A stretch of DNA of 64,000 bases from Glutamicibacter sp002979865 (GCF_050030965.1 NZ_CP188297.1:1674001-1738000), one strand, 5' to 3'; counted from the first letter of the stretch, positions 40,904 to 49,911 are shown. Program-made: numbers and translations. Notes: generated by a model from the letters alone, not told the origin.

Positions 40904-42322
40904 CTAGATCTTCTCCGGGGCGGGCTTGGCCAGTGCCGGGATGCACAGGGCGATCAACCCCGCCAGCAAGGAGATTCCCGCACCGAGCCACAGGGTCATG
41001 TGGAACCCGGCTTCGGAGGGCAGCACCGTGCCGTGGAAGTCGGTGGTCATCTGGGCCAAAACCAGGCCAATCACTGCCGCACCCGAGGTGGTACCCAGCG
41101 AACGCATCAGGGTGTTGAAGCCGTTGGCGGCACCGGTTTCGCTGCGTGGCACTGCGCCCATGATGATGGCTGGCATTGCGCCGTAGGCCAGGGCCACGCC
41201 AGAGTTGATGACCAGGCTGGTGATCAGCAGGCCCCAGAGGCTGCCCATGCCAATCTGGCCCACCGCGTAGCCAGCGGACATGATGAAAATACCCAGCACC
41301 AGGGTGAACTTTGGGCCCTTGGCGCTGGTCAGTCGACCGCCCACAGGGGAGAGGAAGAGCATCATCAGGCCGGCTGGAGCCATCCAGAGGCCGGCGGCCA
41401 GTACGCCCTGCCCCAGTCCGTAGCCTGCCTCGGTAGGCATCTGCAGGATCTGCGGCATCACCAGCGAGCTGGAATACATGCCGAAGCCCACGAAGATCGA
41501 GGCGATATTGGTCAACAGCACCCGGGGTATTGCGGCGGTGCGCAGGTCCACCAGCGGTGCACTGGTGCGTAGTTCCCATACTCCCCACAGCAGGAAGACG
41601 ATGACCGCGCCGATCAGCAGGCTCAGTACCAGCGGGGAAGCCCAGCCCCAGGTGGAGCCCTTGGAAACGCCGAGCATCAGGGCGATCAAGCCGATGGCCA
41701 GGCCGATGGCACCAAGCCAATCGAAGCGGGTTTTCGCGCCGATGGTTGGAATTGCCGGAATGAACTTCAAGATCAGTGCGGTCACCACAACGGTAATCGC
41801 CGAACCGAAGAAGAACAGCACGCGCCAGGAAGAGAACTCGATCAGCGCTGCGGAGAGCGGCAGGCCGATCGCACCGCCCACACCAAGGGTGGCGGAAACC
41901 GTGGCGATGGCTGCCGGCAGATGCGCCTTATCCACGAGGTCGCGCAACATTGCGATACCCAGAGGGATCATGCCTGAACCAAAGCCTTGCAAGGCCCGGC
42001 CGATGATCATGACGGTGACATTTGGTGCCAGGGCACAGATGATTCCACCGAGGATCAGCGGGATGGCCAGGATCAGGATCATTCGGCGTTTGCCGAACAT
42101 ATCACCGAGACGACCGGAAATCGGCATCACTACGGCAGCTGCCAGCAGGGTCGCGGTGATGATCCATGCGGTGTTATCCGGTGAGGTGCTGAAGATTCCA
42201 GGCAGCTGGGGGATCAGTGGGGCAACCATCGTCTGGGTGAGCGATGAGGCGATGCCTGCCGTGGCGAGGATGCCGACGGCGAGTCCGGATTTCGGATGTC
42301 CGGTGGGGGTGGGGTTGGGCAC
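40904..42322 (-). CDS. MFS exporter, DHA2 (14-TM) drug-resistance type
   Basis: The 472-residue protein has about fourteen hydrophobic segments, the antiporter-type motif SGRLGDMFGKRRMI between TM2 and TM3, and a GRALQGFGSGMIPLGIAMLRDL motif B/C region as in EmrB/QacA relatives. It likely exports a hydrophobic compound with proton exchange. It is divergent from a MarR regulator, with a long symmetric operator between, so its expression is probably induced by the exported compound. Position near the aromatic genes could mean export of a phenolic, which is not shown by sequence. Confidence 0.87.
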   Translation of the reverse strand: MPNPTPTGHPKSGLAVGILATAGIASSLTQTMVAPLIPQLPGIFSTSPDNTAWIITATLLAAAVVMPISGRLGDMFGKRRMILILAIPLILGGIICALAPNVTVMIIGRALQGFGSGMIPLGIAMLRDLVDKAHLPAAIATVSATLGVGGAIGLPLSAALIEFSSWRVLFFFGSAITVVVTALILKFIPAIPTIGAKTRFDWLGAIGLAIGLIALMLGVSKGSTWGWASPLVLSLLIGAVIVFLLWGVWELRTSAPLVDLRTAAIPRVLLTNIASIFVGFGMYSSSLVMPQILQMPTEAGYGLGQGVLAAGLWMAPAGLMMLFLSPVGGRLTSAKGPKFTLVLGIFIMSAGYAVGQIGMGSLWGLLITSLVINSGVALAYGAMPAIIMGAVPRSETGAANGFNTLMRSLGTTSGAAVIGLVLAQMTTDFHGTVLPSEAGFHMTLWLGAGISLLAGLIALCIPALAKPAPEKI

Positions 42323-42339
42323 AAGAGCCTTCCGGGATA

Positions 42340-42376
42340 AATGTGTAAGCTACATACTATATGTATTTTACACATT
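42340..42376. promoter_or_regulatory. 37-bp near-perfect palindrome, MarR operator
   Basis: The region is symmetric about 42358: outer arms AATGTGTAA and TTACACATT, inner arms TACATA and TATGTA, centre CTA, with only one dinucleotide pair breaking symmetry. It fills most of the gap between the divergent MFS and marR genes. MarR-family dimers bind such AT-rich palindromes, so it probably represses both genes. Confidence 0.72.
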
Positions 42377-42389
42377 GGAGAAGTTCGGA

Positions 42390-42827
42390 ATGAAGCGCCA
42401 TCTGGAACAGATCGAATACGAGCAGCTCATGCTCAGCCGCTACACCATCGCGCAGCAGCGCCAGTTCGGTGGTGTCGATCGCAGCGTGTACCTGCTGATG
42501 AGTCGCATTCAGGCCCAGGGTCCGCTGAGTATCGCGGAACTAAGCCACGGGCTGAGGCTGGACAACTCCACCCTGCAACGCCAGGTAACCCATGGAATCG
42601 ACGATGGCTACCTAGAACGCATCGCAGATCCCGATGGCCATATTGCGCGTAAGATCACGCTGACCGACCTGGGGTTGGCGAAGCTGGAGCATGCCCGCGA
42701 AGTAACCCTCCATGCCCTGGATCGAATCCTGAATGAGTGGGAGGCTGAGGATGTTGAGCAGTTCGCCGGCTACCTGCAGCGCTTCAACGCTTCCATCGAG
42801 GAGTACCGCGACTCCCAGCGGGACTAA
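42390..42827 (+). CDS. MarR-family regulator
   Basis: The 145-residue protein has the MarR winged helix: LLMSRIQAQGPLSIAELSHGLRLDNSTLQRQVTHGIDDGYLERIADPDGHIARKITLTDLG, with recognition helix and wing (RIADPDGHIARK). The ATG at 42390 has GGAG nine bases upstream. It is divergent from the DHA2 exporter and only 14 bases from the palindrome at 42340-42376, which implies autorepression and control of the exporter. The inducing ligand is unknown. Confidence 0.88.
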   Translation: MKRHLEQIEYEQLMLSRYTIAQQRQFGGVDRSVYLLMSRIQAQGPLSIAELSHGLRLDNSTLQRQVTHGIDDGYLERIADPDGHIARKITLTDLGLAKLEHAREVTLHALDRILNEWEAEDVEQFAGYLQRFNASIEEYRDSQRD

Positions 42828-42847
42828 TCACGAACTTGGTTAAGAAA

Positions 42848-42924
42848 GATTCCCGCCGGGCAATATCCGACGGGAATCCTTACGATCATCACTCGCACCT
42901 TCAAGAGGTGTTTTAAACTCTAAT
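42848..42924. repeat. Hairpin-plus-tail repeat, copy C
   Basis: A 12-bp stem with one mismatch (GATTCCCGCCGG at 42848-42859 with 42867-42878) lies 20 bases after the marR stop. It is followed by the conserved tail CATCACTCGCACCTTCA and AGAGGTGTTTTAAACTCTAA. Here the small second stem is CACCT/AGGTG. It is a likely marR terminator. Confidence 0.75.
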
Positions 42925-43085
42925 GCCGCTTTCTGTGCCATTCCTTTGGCAGAGCTAGCTATTAGCGATGCACTTGAAAAGCATCTGCGAGCCAGACAAA
43001 TGCACATAAGCAGGCCCCGAACTTCGCTCGAACTACAGTCAAAAGACCATAGGTGCAGGTCTCAAGAGTGCCTAGGCTGATGGGT

Positions 43086-44249
43086 ATGACTTCAACCCAG
43101 CATTCGATGCCCTGCAAGGTGGCCATTGTGCCCGACTCCTTCAAGGGAAGTGCCCGCGCCAGCGGGGTAGCCGCGGCCTTGGCACGAGGCTTCAGCAAGG
43201 GTGCGGCTAGCCGGTCGCGGGCGGTCGAGATTACCGCGGTGCCCTTCGCCGACGGCGGCGAGGGAACCCTTGAAGCGTTGATCGACACCTGGGGGACCGA
43301 GGCGATCGCACTGGAGACCACCGACGCCTTGGGGCGCCCGGTCACCTCCCGGCTGGGGCTTTCGGCCGACGGGAAAATCGCGGTGGTGGAAGCGGCCGAA
43401 GCAGCCGGGTTGCCGCAGGTGAGCGACGTGCCACGGCAACCACTGGATGCCACTACCTATGGGTTGGGCACACTGGTATCTCACGCGCTGGACCTAGGGG
43501 TCGCCCGGATCATCCTGTGCCTAGGCGGTTCAGCAACCACCGATGGCGGAACGGGTTTGCTCAGCGCACTGGGCGCAAAATTCTTGGACGCCAACGGGGA
43601 GCAGCTTCCCGCAGGGGGCGGGGCACTGAACCAGCTGTCGCGGATCGACGTTTCGCAGCTGGATGCCCGGGCCGGGCAGGTTAACTGGCAAATCGCCTGC
43701 GATGTCACCAACCCGCTACTGGGCGCCAAGGGTGCGGCTGCGATCTTCGGTCCGCAAAAGGGCGCCAGTGAAAATGATGTCCAGATTCTGGATAAGGGGT
43801 TGGCGCAACTGGCCGATGTTTTGGAAGCCAATACCGGCCGGGCACTGCGTGAGCAGCCGGGCATGGGGGCTGCCGGCGGGATTGCGGTGAGCCTAGGGTC
43901 CTACTTCGAGGTGGAGCTGGTGCCGGGCTGGGATTTGGTGGCCAAGGTACTTGGTGCCCATGAAATTCTGGCCGACGCTGACCTGGTGATCACCGGTGAA
44001 GGCCGGCTGGATGCGCAATCCTTGGACGGCAAGGTAGTTTCCGGGGTGTTGCAGGCTGCCGGTGAACAGGCCGAGGTGATCGTGGTGGCCGGTTCGGTGC
44101 AGCTGTCCGATGAGCAGCTGGAGGCCTCGGGAATCCTGGCCGCGTACTCGATTGCGCCAGGTCCGGCCACGCTGGCAGAACTTTCAGCAGACACCATGGA
44201 GCTAGCCGAGCGCACAGCTTTCAGCGTGGCCCGAACCTTCCTGCGCTAG
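43086..44249 (+). CDS. Glycerate kinase
   Basis: This 387-residue protein belongs to the GarK/GlxK glycerate kinase family, which makes 2- or 3-phosphoglycerate from glycerate and ATP. Conserved stretches: VAIVPDSFKGSARASGVAAAL, VPFADGGEGTLEAL, LGVARIILCLGGSATTDGGTG, and ADLVITGEGRLDAQSLDGKV. The ATG at 43086 (MTSTQHS) is chosen; 43053 and 43080 are also open. It is apparently alone, convergent with a GntR gene only three bases away. Confidence 0.9.
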   Translation: MTSTQHSMPCKVAIVPDSFKGSARASGVAAALARGFSKGAASRSRAVEITAVPFADGGEGTLEALIDTWGTEAIALETTDALGRPVTSRLGLSADGKIAVVEAAEAAGLPQVSDVPRQPLDATTYGLGTLVSHALDLGVARIILCLGGSATTDGGTGLLSALGAKFLDANGEQLPAGGGALNQLSRIDVSQLDARAGQVNWQIACDVTNPLLGAKGAAAIFGPQKGASENDVQILDKGLAQLADVLEANTGRALREQPGMGAAGGIAVSLGSYFEVELVPGWDLVAKVLGAHEILADADLVITGEGRLDAQSLDGKVVSGVLQAAGEQAEVIVVAGSVQLSDEQLEASGILAAYSIAPGPATLAELSADTMELAERTAFSVARTFLR

Positions 44250-44252
44250 GCG

Positions 44253-44924
44253 CTAGAAAATATCCAGCTTGAGCAGGCCGGCATCCAGAATAATCTTGGC
44301 CGAAGCCTCATAGTGGGTTCGCAAGCGCGCAGCCAAGGCAGGTGCATCCCGATCAAGTGCCGCCTGCAGCATGGCCTCATGCTCGGCCTCAACATTTCGG
44401 TGCGTGGCACCCTGCGAAGCGGCCGCCCAACGCCGGTAGAGCAAGGTGGAATTGGCCAGGTTGGCCGACAGCTCAAGGATCGGCGGGCAGGCGCATGGAG
44501 CCAGCAGCAGCTGATGGAAATCGCGGTGCGCCTTACCCCATTCAGGGGTGAACTGCTCCGGGTTATCTTGTTGCCGGCGCGGTGCCTTGGACAGCCTGTA
44601 ATGCGTGGCAATCAGCGCGGACTCCCACTCCAGATCCCCGCGGGTGATGGCCAGATTGACCGCCAATTCCTCGGTGACACAGCGCAGCTCAGTCTGATCC
44701 TGCAACTGCTGCAGGTTCAGCTCCGGTACGAAAAATCCGCGGTTGGGGATCGCCGCCACCAAACCCTCACCGGAAAGCCGGGTGAGGGATTCGCGGATAA
44801 CGGTGGTGCTGGTGGAAAAACGCTGGGCCAGATGCGGGGGAGCAAGGCGCTCGCCGGGCATCCACGCGCCATCAAGGATGGCTTCGCGGATGCCGGACAG
44901 GGCAGCTTCTGCTGGCCTAGCCAC
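44253..44924 (-). CDS. GntR-family regulator with FCD domain
   Basis: The 223-residue protein has an N-terminal winged helix (PAEAALSGIREAILDGAWMPGERL, then STSTTVIRESLTRLSGEGLV) and a C-terminal FCD effector domain with the His pattern AHRDFHQLL, EAEHEAML and RTHYEAS. The GTG at 44924 is chosen because AAGGA precedes it; longer frames overlap the upstream monooxygenase gene, whose stop it overlaps by eight bases. It is the last gene of the extradiol operon and a clear paralogue of the regulator at 52031-52741. It probably represses the operon until a pathway intermediate binds. Confidence 0.85.
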   Translation of the reverse strand: MARPAEAALSGIREAILDGAWMPGERLAPPHLAQRFSTSTTVIRESLTRLSGEGLVAAIPNRGFFVPELNLQQLQDQTELRCVTEELAVNLAITRGDLEWESALIATHYRLSKAPRRQQDNPEQFTPEWGKAHRDFHQLLLAPCACPPILELSANLANSTLLYRRWAAASQGATHRNVEAEHEAMLQAALDRDAPALAARLRTHYEASAKIILDAGLLKLDIF

Positions 44925-46545
44925 GAGTTCCTTGTTTGGCGGCACCGAAGGTGCGCAGCACGGTGGCCTTGGCGCTGAGCGCTTCCAGAAGTTGGTCGAC
45001 CTCGCGTGCTGGTGCAATGCCTGCTACATAGTAGTCTGGACGCACCAGCAGTACGGTACCGGTGGCGGTATCGAAGACCCGGTTGATGTCCTTGGCCCTC
45101 ACGCTATCGCCGTCCTGATTGGTGAAGACCAGCTGGGATCCGGCAGCCACCTCAATGGTGTTCCAGCCGGCCGACAGCAGCTCGTCGAGCATCACAGTGG
45201 CGCCATTGACCTCAAGGTTTGGCTGCGGAAGCATGCGACCGGCAAAGTTCTGGGCCAGGTGCGGAACCCCGGAAACCGGTGCGGCGACGGTGCCGGTGGT
45301 GTAGTGAGGCTGCTTGAGGAAGCGCATGCCGGTTAGCCAGCGGTTCAGCGGTGGGATGATGCGGGTGCTGGTGACCACGGCATCGCGCACGCGGGTGATC
45401 ACGGGGTTGGTGTTCATCACTACCCAGCCGATGCGCTTGGAAAGCTTGACCATTTCCTCGGCATGCGGGCGACGCTCGGTTTCGTAGTCATCGATGAGCA
45501 CTTCGCTTGCTTCACCCTTGATGACCGCGGCCAGGCGCCAAGCAGCACCCACGGCGTCGCGGATGCCGGCGTTCAGCCCCTGCCCTGCGAAGGGCGGCAT
45601 CAGGTGCGCGGCGTCGCCGGCCAACAGGATGCGTCCCTTGCGGTAGGTGTCGGCGATGCGCTGGTGTGCGGTGTAGACCGCGGCGCGGCGTACGGAGACC
45701 ACGTTGGTGTCCTGGAATGGTGCGACCAGGGCGGTGATGGATTCGGGGGTGATCATCGCGTCGCCATCTTCGTGATCGAAGAGCATGAATTCATAGCGGC
45801 GGCGGCCACCGACCCCGGGGACCACTACGGCCGGGCGCTGCCCGTTGCAGTGGAAGGACGCGAAAGGTTCGGGGTTGCCCGGCACATCCAGCAGATCCAC
45901 CACGATCCAGCGTTCGGTTTGGGTGGAACCCTGCAGGCCGATGCCCAGTTCGCGTCGGGTGAAGGAGCGACCGCCGTCGCAGGCAAGTACCCATTTGGCT
46001 TTGAACTCGAGGGCGGTTTCTTCGCCTTCTGCTACTGCGTAGGGGTTCTGCCCGGTGTCTGCTGCCTTGGAGCCGTTGAATCCGGTGGTGGCTTCGCCGG
46101 TGCGGGTGGCGTGCACGATCACGTGGTCGGCATGCTGTTCGATCCTGGTGGCCGCGGTGGCGTAGTGCAGGCCCAGGTTCTGGCGCAGTGTGGCGGCCTC
46201 GTAGAGCAGGCCTTCCATGATTGGCTGGTCGAACTGGCTCTTGCCGGGCTGACCTAGGCGGGGTTTGCCGGGGCGAACGTCGGCAATGACCTTGCCGCCC
46301 AGGCCGAAGTAGCGGGCACCGGTGTCCATGAGCATCTGCGGTCCCAGCTCATCCATGATTCCCAGGTGCGCCATGACGCGCAGGGTTTCATCGGTGGCGC
46401 TGATGGCACGTGGCTCATCGCCACTGCCCGGGTTCTTTTCGATCAATGCAACCTGCAGGCCGGTATCTGCCAGCAGGTTGGCGGCGGTCAGGCCGGTGGG
46501 ACCCGAGCCGATGACCAGGACGTCGATTTCATGAGACTGTGCCAC
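44917..46545 (-). CDS. Class A FAD monooxygenase, phenol hydroxylase/MhpA-like
   Basis: The 542-residue single-component flavoprotein hydroxylase has the FAD motif IGSGPTGLTAANLL, a central CDGGRSFTRRELGIG (DG motif) and GRILLAGDAAHLMPPFAGQGLNAGIRDA (GD motif). The C-terminal thioredoxin-like domain of the MhpA/phenol hydroxylase group is present. It would hydroxylate a phenol or hydroquinone ring with NAD(P)H and O2, giving a catechol-type substrate for the dioxygenase two genes upstream. The start is GTG with AGGAAG nine bases before it. Confidence 0.85.
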   Translation of the reverse strand: MAQSHEIDVLVIGSGPTGLTAANLLADTGLQVALIEKNPGSGDEPRAISATDETLRVMAHLGIMDELGPQMLMDTGARYFGLGGKVIADVRPGKPRLGQPGKSQFDQPIMEGLLYEAATLRQNLGLHYATAATRIEQHADHVIVHATRTGEATTGFNGSKAADTGQNPYAVAEGEETALEFKAKWVLACDGGRSFTRRELGIGLQGSTQTERWIVVDLLDVPGNPEPFASFHCNGQRPAVVVPGVGGRRRYEFMLFDHEDGDAMITPESITALVAPFQDTNVVSVRRAAVYTAHQRIADTYRKGRILLAGDAAHLMPPFAGQGLNAGIRDAVGAAWRLAAVIKGEASEVLIDDYETERRPHAEEMVKLSKRIGWVVMNTNPVITRVRDAVVTSTRIIPPLNRWLTGMRFLKQPHYTTGTVAAPVSGVPHLAQNFAGRMLPQPNLEVNGATVMLDELLSAGWNTIEVAAGSQLVFTNQDGDSVRAKDINRVFDTATGTVLLVRPDYYVAGIAPAREVDQLLEALSAKATVLRTFGAAKQGTRG

Positions 46546-46595
46546 TGCCCGCTACTTCCTTTGTGCTTCGTGTATTAACAGTGCGCGGCTGCGCG

Positions 46596-47486
46596 TCAGG
46601 CGGTGGCGCCGGCGGTGGCCTGTGCGCCAGCCAGCAGCGTAGCCTCGTCGGCCACGGTGTTGCGCAGGATGCCCAGGCCGGTGATCTCGACCTCGACGAC
46701 GTCGCCGTGGTTGATCAGGCCCTCTGGACCGTAGAACAGGCCCACTCCGCCCGGGGTGCCGGTGACGATCACGTCGCCCGGGTTCAGCTGGGTGAAGCCG
46801 GTGACGTAGTTGATCAGGGTCGGGATGTCGAAGACCAGGTTGGATACCGGGGCGTTCTGGCGCACTTCGCCGTTTACGCGGGTTTCCAGTACAGCGGTGG
46901 TGATGTCGCCCAGATCGGCTGCGGGAACCAGGTACGGTCCGAAGCTGCCGGTGCCCGGGAAGTTCTTGCCCGGGATCCACTGGCTGGCGGCCTTCTGCCA
47001 GTCGCGCACCGAGAAGTCGTTGTAGCAGGCGTAGCCGGCGATGTGGTCCCAGGCGTCTTCCTTCTCCACGTGGAAGGCTTCCTTGGAGATGACCAGGGCC
47101 ATTTCGCCCTCGTAGTCGAACTTGGTGGTGGAAGTCGGCTTGACCGCAGGGGCCAGGTGGCCCATCTGCGAGTCGGCGAAGCGGGTGAAGACGGTCGGTG
47201 CGGTCTGCCCGGTCTTGCCCGACTCTTCCTGGTGGGCCAGGTAGTTCACGCCGATGCAGATGATCTTGCCCGGGTTGGTCACCGAGGGCAGGAAGTCGAT
47301 CTCGGCCTCGGCAATGGTTGGCGCGCCGGACAGGTCCAGCTGGGTGCCGAAGATGCCCTTTTCGATCGCGTCGCGGGTATTGGCGGCCAGGTTCTTGCCG
47401 GTGGGGCCCAGATCGTAGACGGTGCCGTCGATGGACACGCCCCAGGTTTCGGTGCCGTCAGCTGCCTTGAAGGATACGTACTGCAT
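46596..47486 (-). CDS. Fumarylacetoacetate hydrolase family protein
   Basis: The 296-residue protein starts MQYVSFKAADGTETWG and carries the FAH fold with KIICIGVNYLAHQEESGK, KFDYEGEMALVISKEA (Glu metal ligands), YACYNDFSVRDWQ, and GDVIVTGTPGGVG. The family hydrolyses or isomerises ring-fission products and acylpyruvates. In this operon it should act on the product of the extradiol dioxygenase encoded just upstream. The ATG at 47486 has AAAGG nearby; upstream in-frame sequence is not coding. Confidence 0.87.
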   Translation of the reverse strand: MQYVSFKAADGTETWGVSIDGTVYDLGPTGKNLAANTRDAIEKGIFGTQLDLSGAPTIAEAEIDFLPSVTNPGKIICIGVNYLAHQEESGKTGQTAPTVFTRFADSQMGHLAPAVKPTSTTKFDYEGEMALVISKEAFHVEKEDAWDHIAGYACYNDFSVRDWQKAASQWIPGKNFPGTGSFGPYLVPAADLGDITTAVLETRVNGEVRQNAPVSNLVFDIPTLINYVTGFTQLNPGDVIVTGTPGGVGLFYGPEGLINHGDVVEVEITGLGILRNTVADEATLLAGAQATAGATA

Positions 47487-47506
47487 GGTGGTGCCTTTCG
47501 GGTGTT

Positions 47507-48391
47507 CTAGATGAAGGTTTTCAGTTCGGTGACAGTGGGAATGCCGAAGGTGCGGAAGTCCTCGGTGCGGCGGTTGGACCACATGTTCCACCAGTTCTCG
47601 TCTTCGCCCCAGATAATGGGATCGCGCTCATCGTCGTAAATCTGCTCCAAATCGGTGTAGAGCTCCACGACCGCGCCGGAGGTTTCCACGTAGTAGGCGG
47701 CGATGTTGTGGCCGGCGCCGTGGCGGACCGGGCCCCAGATCAGTTCGCGGCCGGCCGCGCCCAGGCGGTCGCCCAGCTTGGCGAGGTCGCCGATCGACTG
47801 GGCCTGCCAGGCGTGGTGGTGGAAGGTGCCCTGGCCCTTGATCAGCGCGATGCCGTGGTGATCCGGGTTGCAGCGCATGAAGTAGGCGAAGTCATCCCCG
47901 ATGACATCCGAGAGGCGGAAGTCGAAGATCCGGCGCAAAAATTCCATCATGCCGCGCACGTCGCGCGGGTGGAAGTTGATGTGGCCGTAGCGGTCCGGGC
48001 CGAAGGAAAGCAGGCCGCGGTCGTTGTGCTGCATGCCGGTGTAGACCTCGAAGATCCAGCCTTCGGGGCCGATGAACGAGAAGCCGTCCTGCACGCCGGC
48101 GGAGACCGGGGTTTCGGAGACGATTCTGAAGTTCTCGTTGGCTACGCGCTTGCGGATCTCGCGCAGCGCGTCGCCGTTCTGCGCGATCAGGCCCAGGGAG
48201 TGGATGCCGTTGACTTCGGACTCGACGTAGGTCAGCTCGTGGTGCACTGAGTTCGCTGCGAGGTAGGCCTCGTTGCCGGTGCGTTCGGTGACGCGCAGGC
48301 CGAGCAGCTGCGTGGCGTCGAAGATGGATCCTTCGATGTCATTGGTCTGGATGGACACGTGGCCCATTTCCCTGATTAATCCCCAAGCCAT
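47507..48391 (-). CDS. Extradiol (VOC-family) ring-cleavage dioxygenase
   Basis: The 294-residue protein has two vicinal-oxygen-chelate modules. The second carries the Fe(II) ligands: His137 in GHINFHP, a His of FHHHAW (191-193), and Glu243 in VVELYTD. This is the catechol 2,3-dioxygenase type. It should cleave a catechol or trihydroxybenzene made by the monooxygenase two genes downstream. AAGGGA lies six bases before the ATG. It is first in a four-gene operon with its own upstream dyad at 48429-48468. Confidence 0.88.
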   Translation of the reverse strand: MAWGLIREMGHVSIQTNDIEGSIFDATQLLGLRVTERTGNEAYLAANSVHHELTYVESEVNGIHSLGLIAQNGDALREIRKRVANENFRIVSETPVSAGVQDGFSFIGPEGWIFEVYTGMQHNDRGLLSFGPDRYGHINFHPRDVRGMMEFLRRIFDFRLSDVIGDDFAYFMRCNPDHHGIALIKGQGTFHHHAWQAQSIGDLAKLGDRLGAAGRELIWGPVRHGAGHNIAAYYVETSGAVVELYTDLEQIYDDERDPIIWGEDENWWNMWSNRRTEDFRTFGIPTVTELKTFI

Positions 48392-48428
48392 GGTGGATCC
48401 CTTCTGTAGCCGATAAAAATATTGCGAC

Positions 48429-48468
48429 CTAGATAATTAGATTATTTGCATTAAGTTAGATTGTCTAG
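48429..48468. promoter_or_regulatory. Inverted repeat upstream of the extradiol operon
   Basis: CTAGATAAT at 48429-48437 and ATTGTCTAG at 48460-48468 are inverted with one mismatch, about 40-75 bases before the extradiol dioxygenase gene. It is a candidate site for one of the two GntR/FCD regulators that flank the locus. Confidence 0.45.
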
Positions 48469-48476
48469 TGCTTTCG

Positions 48477-48502
48477 GAAAAAGACTCGCGCGCCTGCGCG
48501 AG
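48477..48502 (-). terminator. Rho-independent terminator after the carboxylesterase gene
   Basis: On the minus strand a CTCGCGC/GCGCGAG stem (48485-48502, four-base loop) is followed by a T run (A residues at 48478-48482). It separates the BVMO-esterase transcript from the extradiol operon. Confidence 0.72.
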
Positions 48503-48538
48503 CCGACCTGCTGGTCCGCAAGAACAGGCGCGCAAAGA

Positions 48539-49909
48539 CTAGGACAAAACCGGTCGCCTGGTGCTGAACTGACGCTGAATTTCGCGCTTGATCAGGCCTG
48601 TCTCCCCCAGTGCTGTCAGTGATTGAGCACCCGTCTGGTGCGTAGGAAGAGCGTTATTATCGCTGGTAGCCGCGATTCCCAGACGGATAAATGACCCTAG
48701 GGCATCACCCAGAACCTTCGCCGTTTGCTCGAAGAGCTCATCGGCCACGCCATCGAGCATCGGGGCATCCTGCCAGTGCTCGCGGTTGCCAAAGAGGAAC
48801 GGCAGCTCTAAGCAGTGGGACGAACCAGCGTGAGGCAACGGGGAGCGAACCTCGAAGCCCAGGAGCTGAACCTGGATGCCGGCAGCGGCTGCCGCGTCGG
48901 CCAATTCCACGGCATAGAGTTGAATCTGGTGCAGGCTCATCGTCCTGACCATGAGTGACTTGGCCGTTGCTTGCGGTTCTGCGGCAATCAGTGCGTCGAA
49001 GACTTCTTGCGGTTCATTGAAGTTCCCTGCAATAAACCCGCGCACACTATCGAGGGTGAATGCCTGCTCGGGGGCCATGCCAATGAAGGCACTTGCCTCA
49101 TCGGCGGTGTAGGACAGCAATAGCTGCTTCACATGCAGGCGTTCGACTGCCCGCGCGGTATCAAAAAGATCCGCCGGAACGGACTCATCGGCACTCGGGT
49201 AGAGGCCCAAGCCGCGCCCGGCCCAAGCCTGGGCCAGTGCTGTGCCGGCAGCCAAGAGCTGCTCGGAGCTGGCCTCGGCCAAGGCGGTGCCATTAAGCGC
49301 TTGGGCCATCACCGCATTGCGTTCCTGCGCCTGGGTTTCACCCATCGGAGGCTGGAAGGACAGCGAACCAACGTAGAGCCTGTCGAACAGTCCACGGGCT
49401 GCCTCAAGCTGGGCCAATGCGAAGGCCCAGAAGGCACCTGCGGACTGGCCTGCCAGGGTGACTTCCTGCGGGTTGCCACCGAGTTCAGCAATATTGCGCT
49501 GTACCCATGCGAGGGCCAAGAGCAGTTCTTCGGGCGGCGTATTCCCGCCGCCCACCTGCTGATTGTGGGCCAGCAATCCGATGCGGTAGTTGACCACGGC
49601 CACCACGCAGTTCTGCTTCTCCGCAAAGTCCTGCGCGTCGTACCAGCGCACGGTGCCGGCGCCGGAAACGAAGCCGCCGCCGGGAAGGAAAACCATCACC
49701 GGAAGGTCCTTGGCATCCTGCGGAGCAAAGACTGCAACCTGGAAAGCATCCTCGGACTGGGGCAGTTCCTGCAGTGCAGGACCTAGCAACCAATCCAGGG
49801 AACCTGGGGCCTGCGGGAAAATTGCCGGCTGCGCTGTGGTGAGTCCGGTGGCTTCACTGAGCTTGCCGAAGCGCCCGGCGCTGCGCTGCGCGTAGCTGTA
49901 AACCCCCAT
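48539..49909 (-). CDS. Type B carboxylesterase
   Basis: The 456-residue alpha/beta hydrolase has the oxyanion-hole GGGF (residues 77-80), the nucleophile Ser156 in AGQSAGAF, and a likely catalytic His in SSHCLELPFLFGN. It belongs to the carboxylesterase/para-nitrobenzyl esterase family. The ATG at 49909 (MGVYSYAQRS) is two bases after the BVMO stop; a longer frame only overlaps that gene. In ketone pathways such an esterase hydrolyses the aryl or alkyl ester produced by the Baeyer-Villiger enzyme, and the tight coupling here supports that function. Confidence 0.87.
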   Translation of the reverse strand: MGVYSYAQRSAGRFGKLSEATGLTTAQPAIFPQAPGSLDWLLGPALQELPQSEDAFQVAVFAPQDAKDLPVMVFLPGGGFVSGAGTVRWYDAQDFAEKQNCVVAVVNYRIGLLAHNQQVGGGNTPPEELLLALAWVQRNIAELGGNPQEVTLAGQSAGAFWAFALAQLEAARGLFDRLYVGSLSFQPPMGETQAQERNAVMAQALNGTALAEASSEQLLAAGTALAQAWAGRGLGLYPSADESVPADLFDTARAVERLHVKQLLLSYTADEASAFIGMAPEQAFTLDSVRGFIAGNFNEPQEVFDALIAAEPQATAKSLMVRTMSLHQIQLYAVELADAAAAAGIQVQLLGFEVRSPLPHAGSSHCLELPFLFGNREHWQDAPMLDGVADELFEQTAKVLGDALGSFIRLGIAATSDNNALPTHQTGAQSLTALGETGLIKREIQRQFSTRRPVLS

Positions 49910-49911
49910 GC

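Noticed and set aside
41478..42389. N-terminal extension of the MarR gene across the MFS gene
   Set aside because: The extension is antisense to the exporter; the MarR domain begins at the ATG at 42390 with a ribosome-binding site.
40567..42924. CRISPR array
   Set aside because: The three repeats are spaced 160 and about 2000 bases apart with genes between them, so they are a dispersed repeat and not an array.
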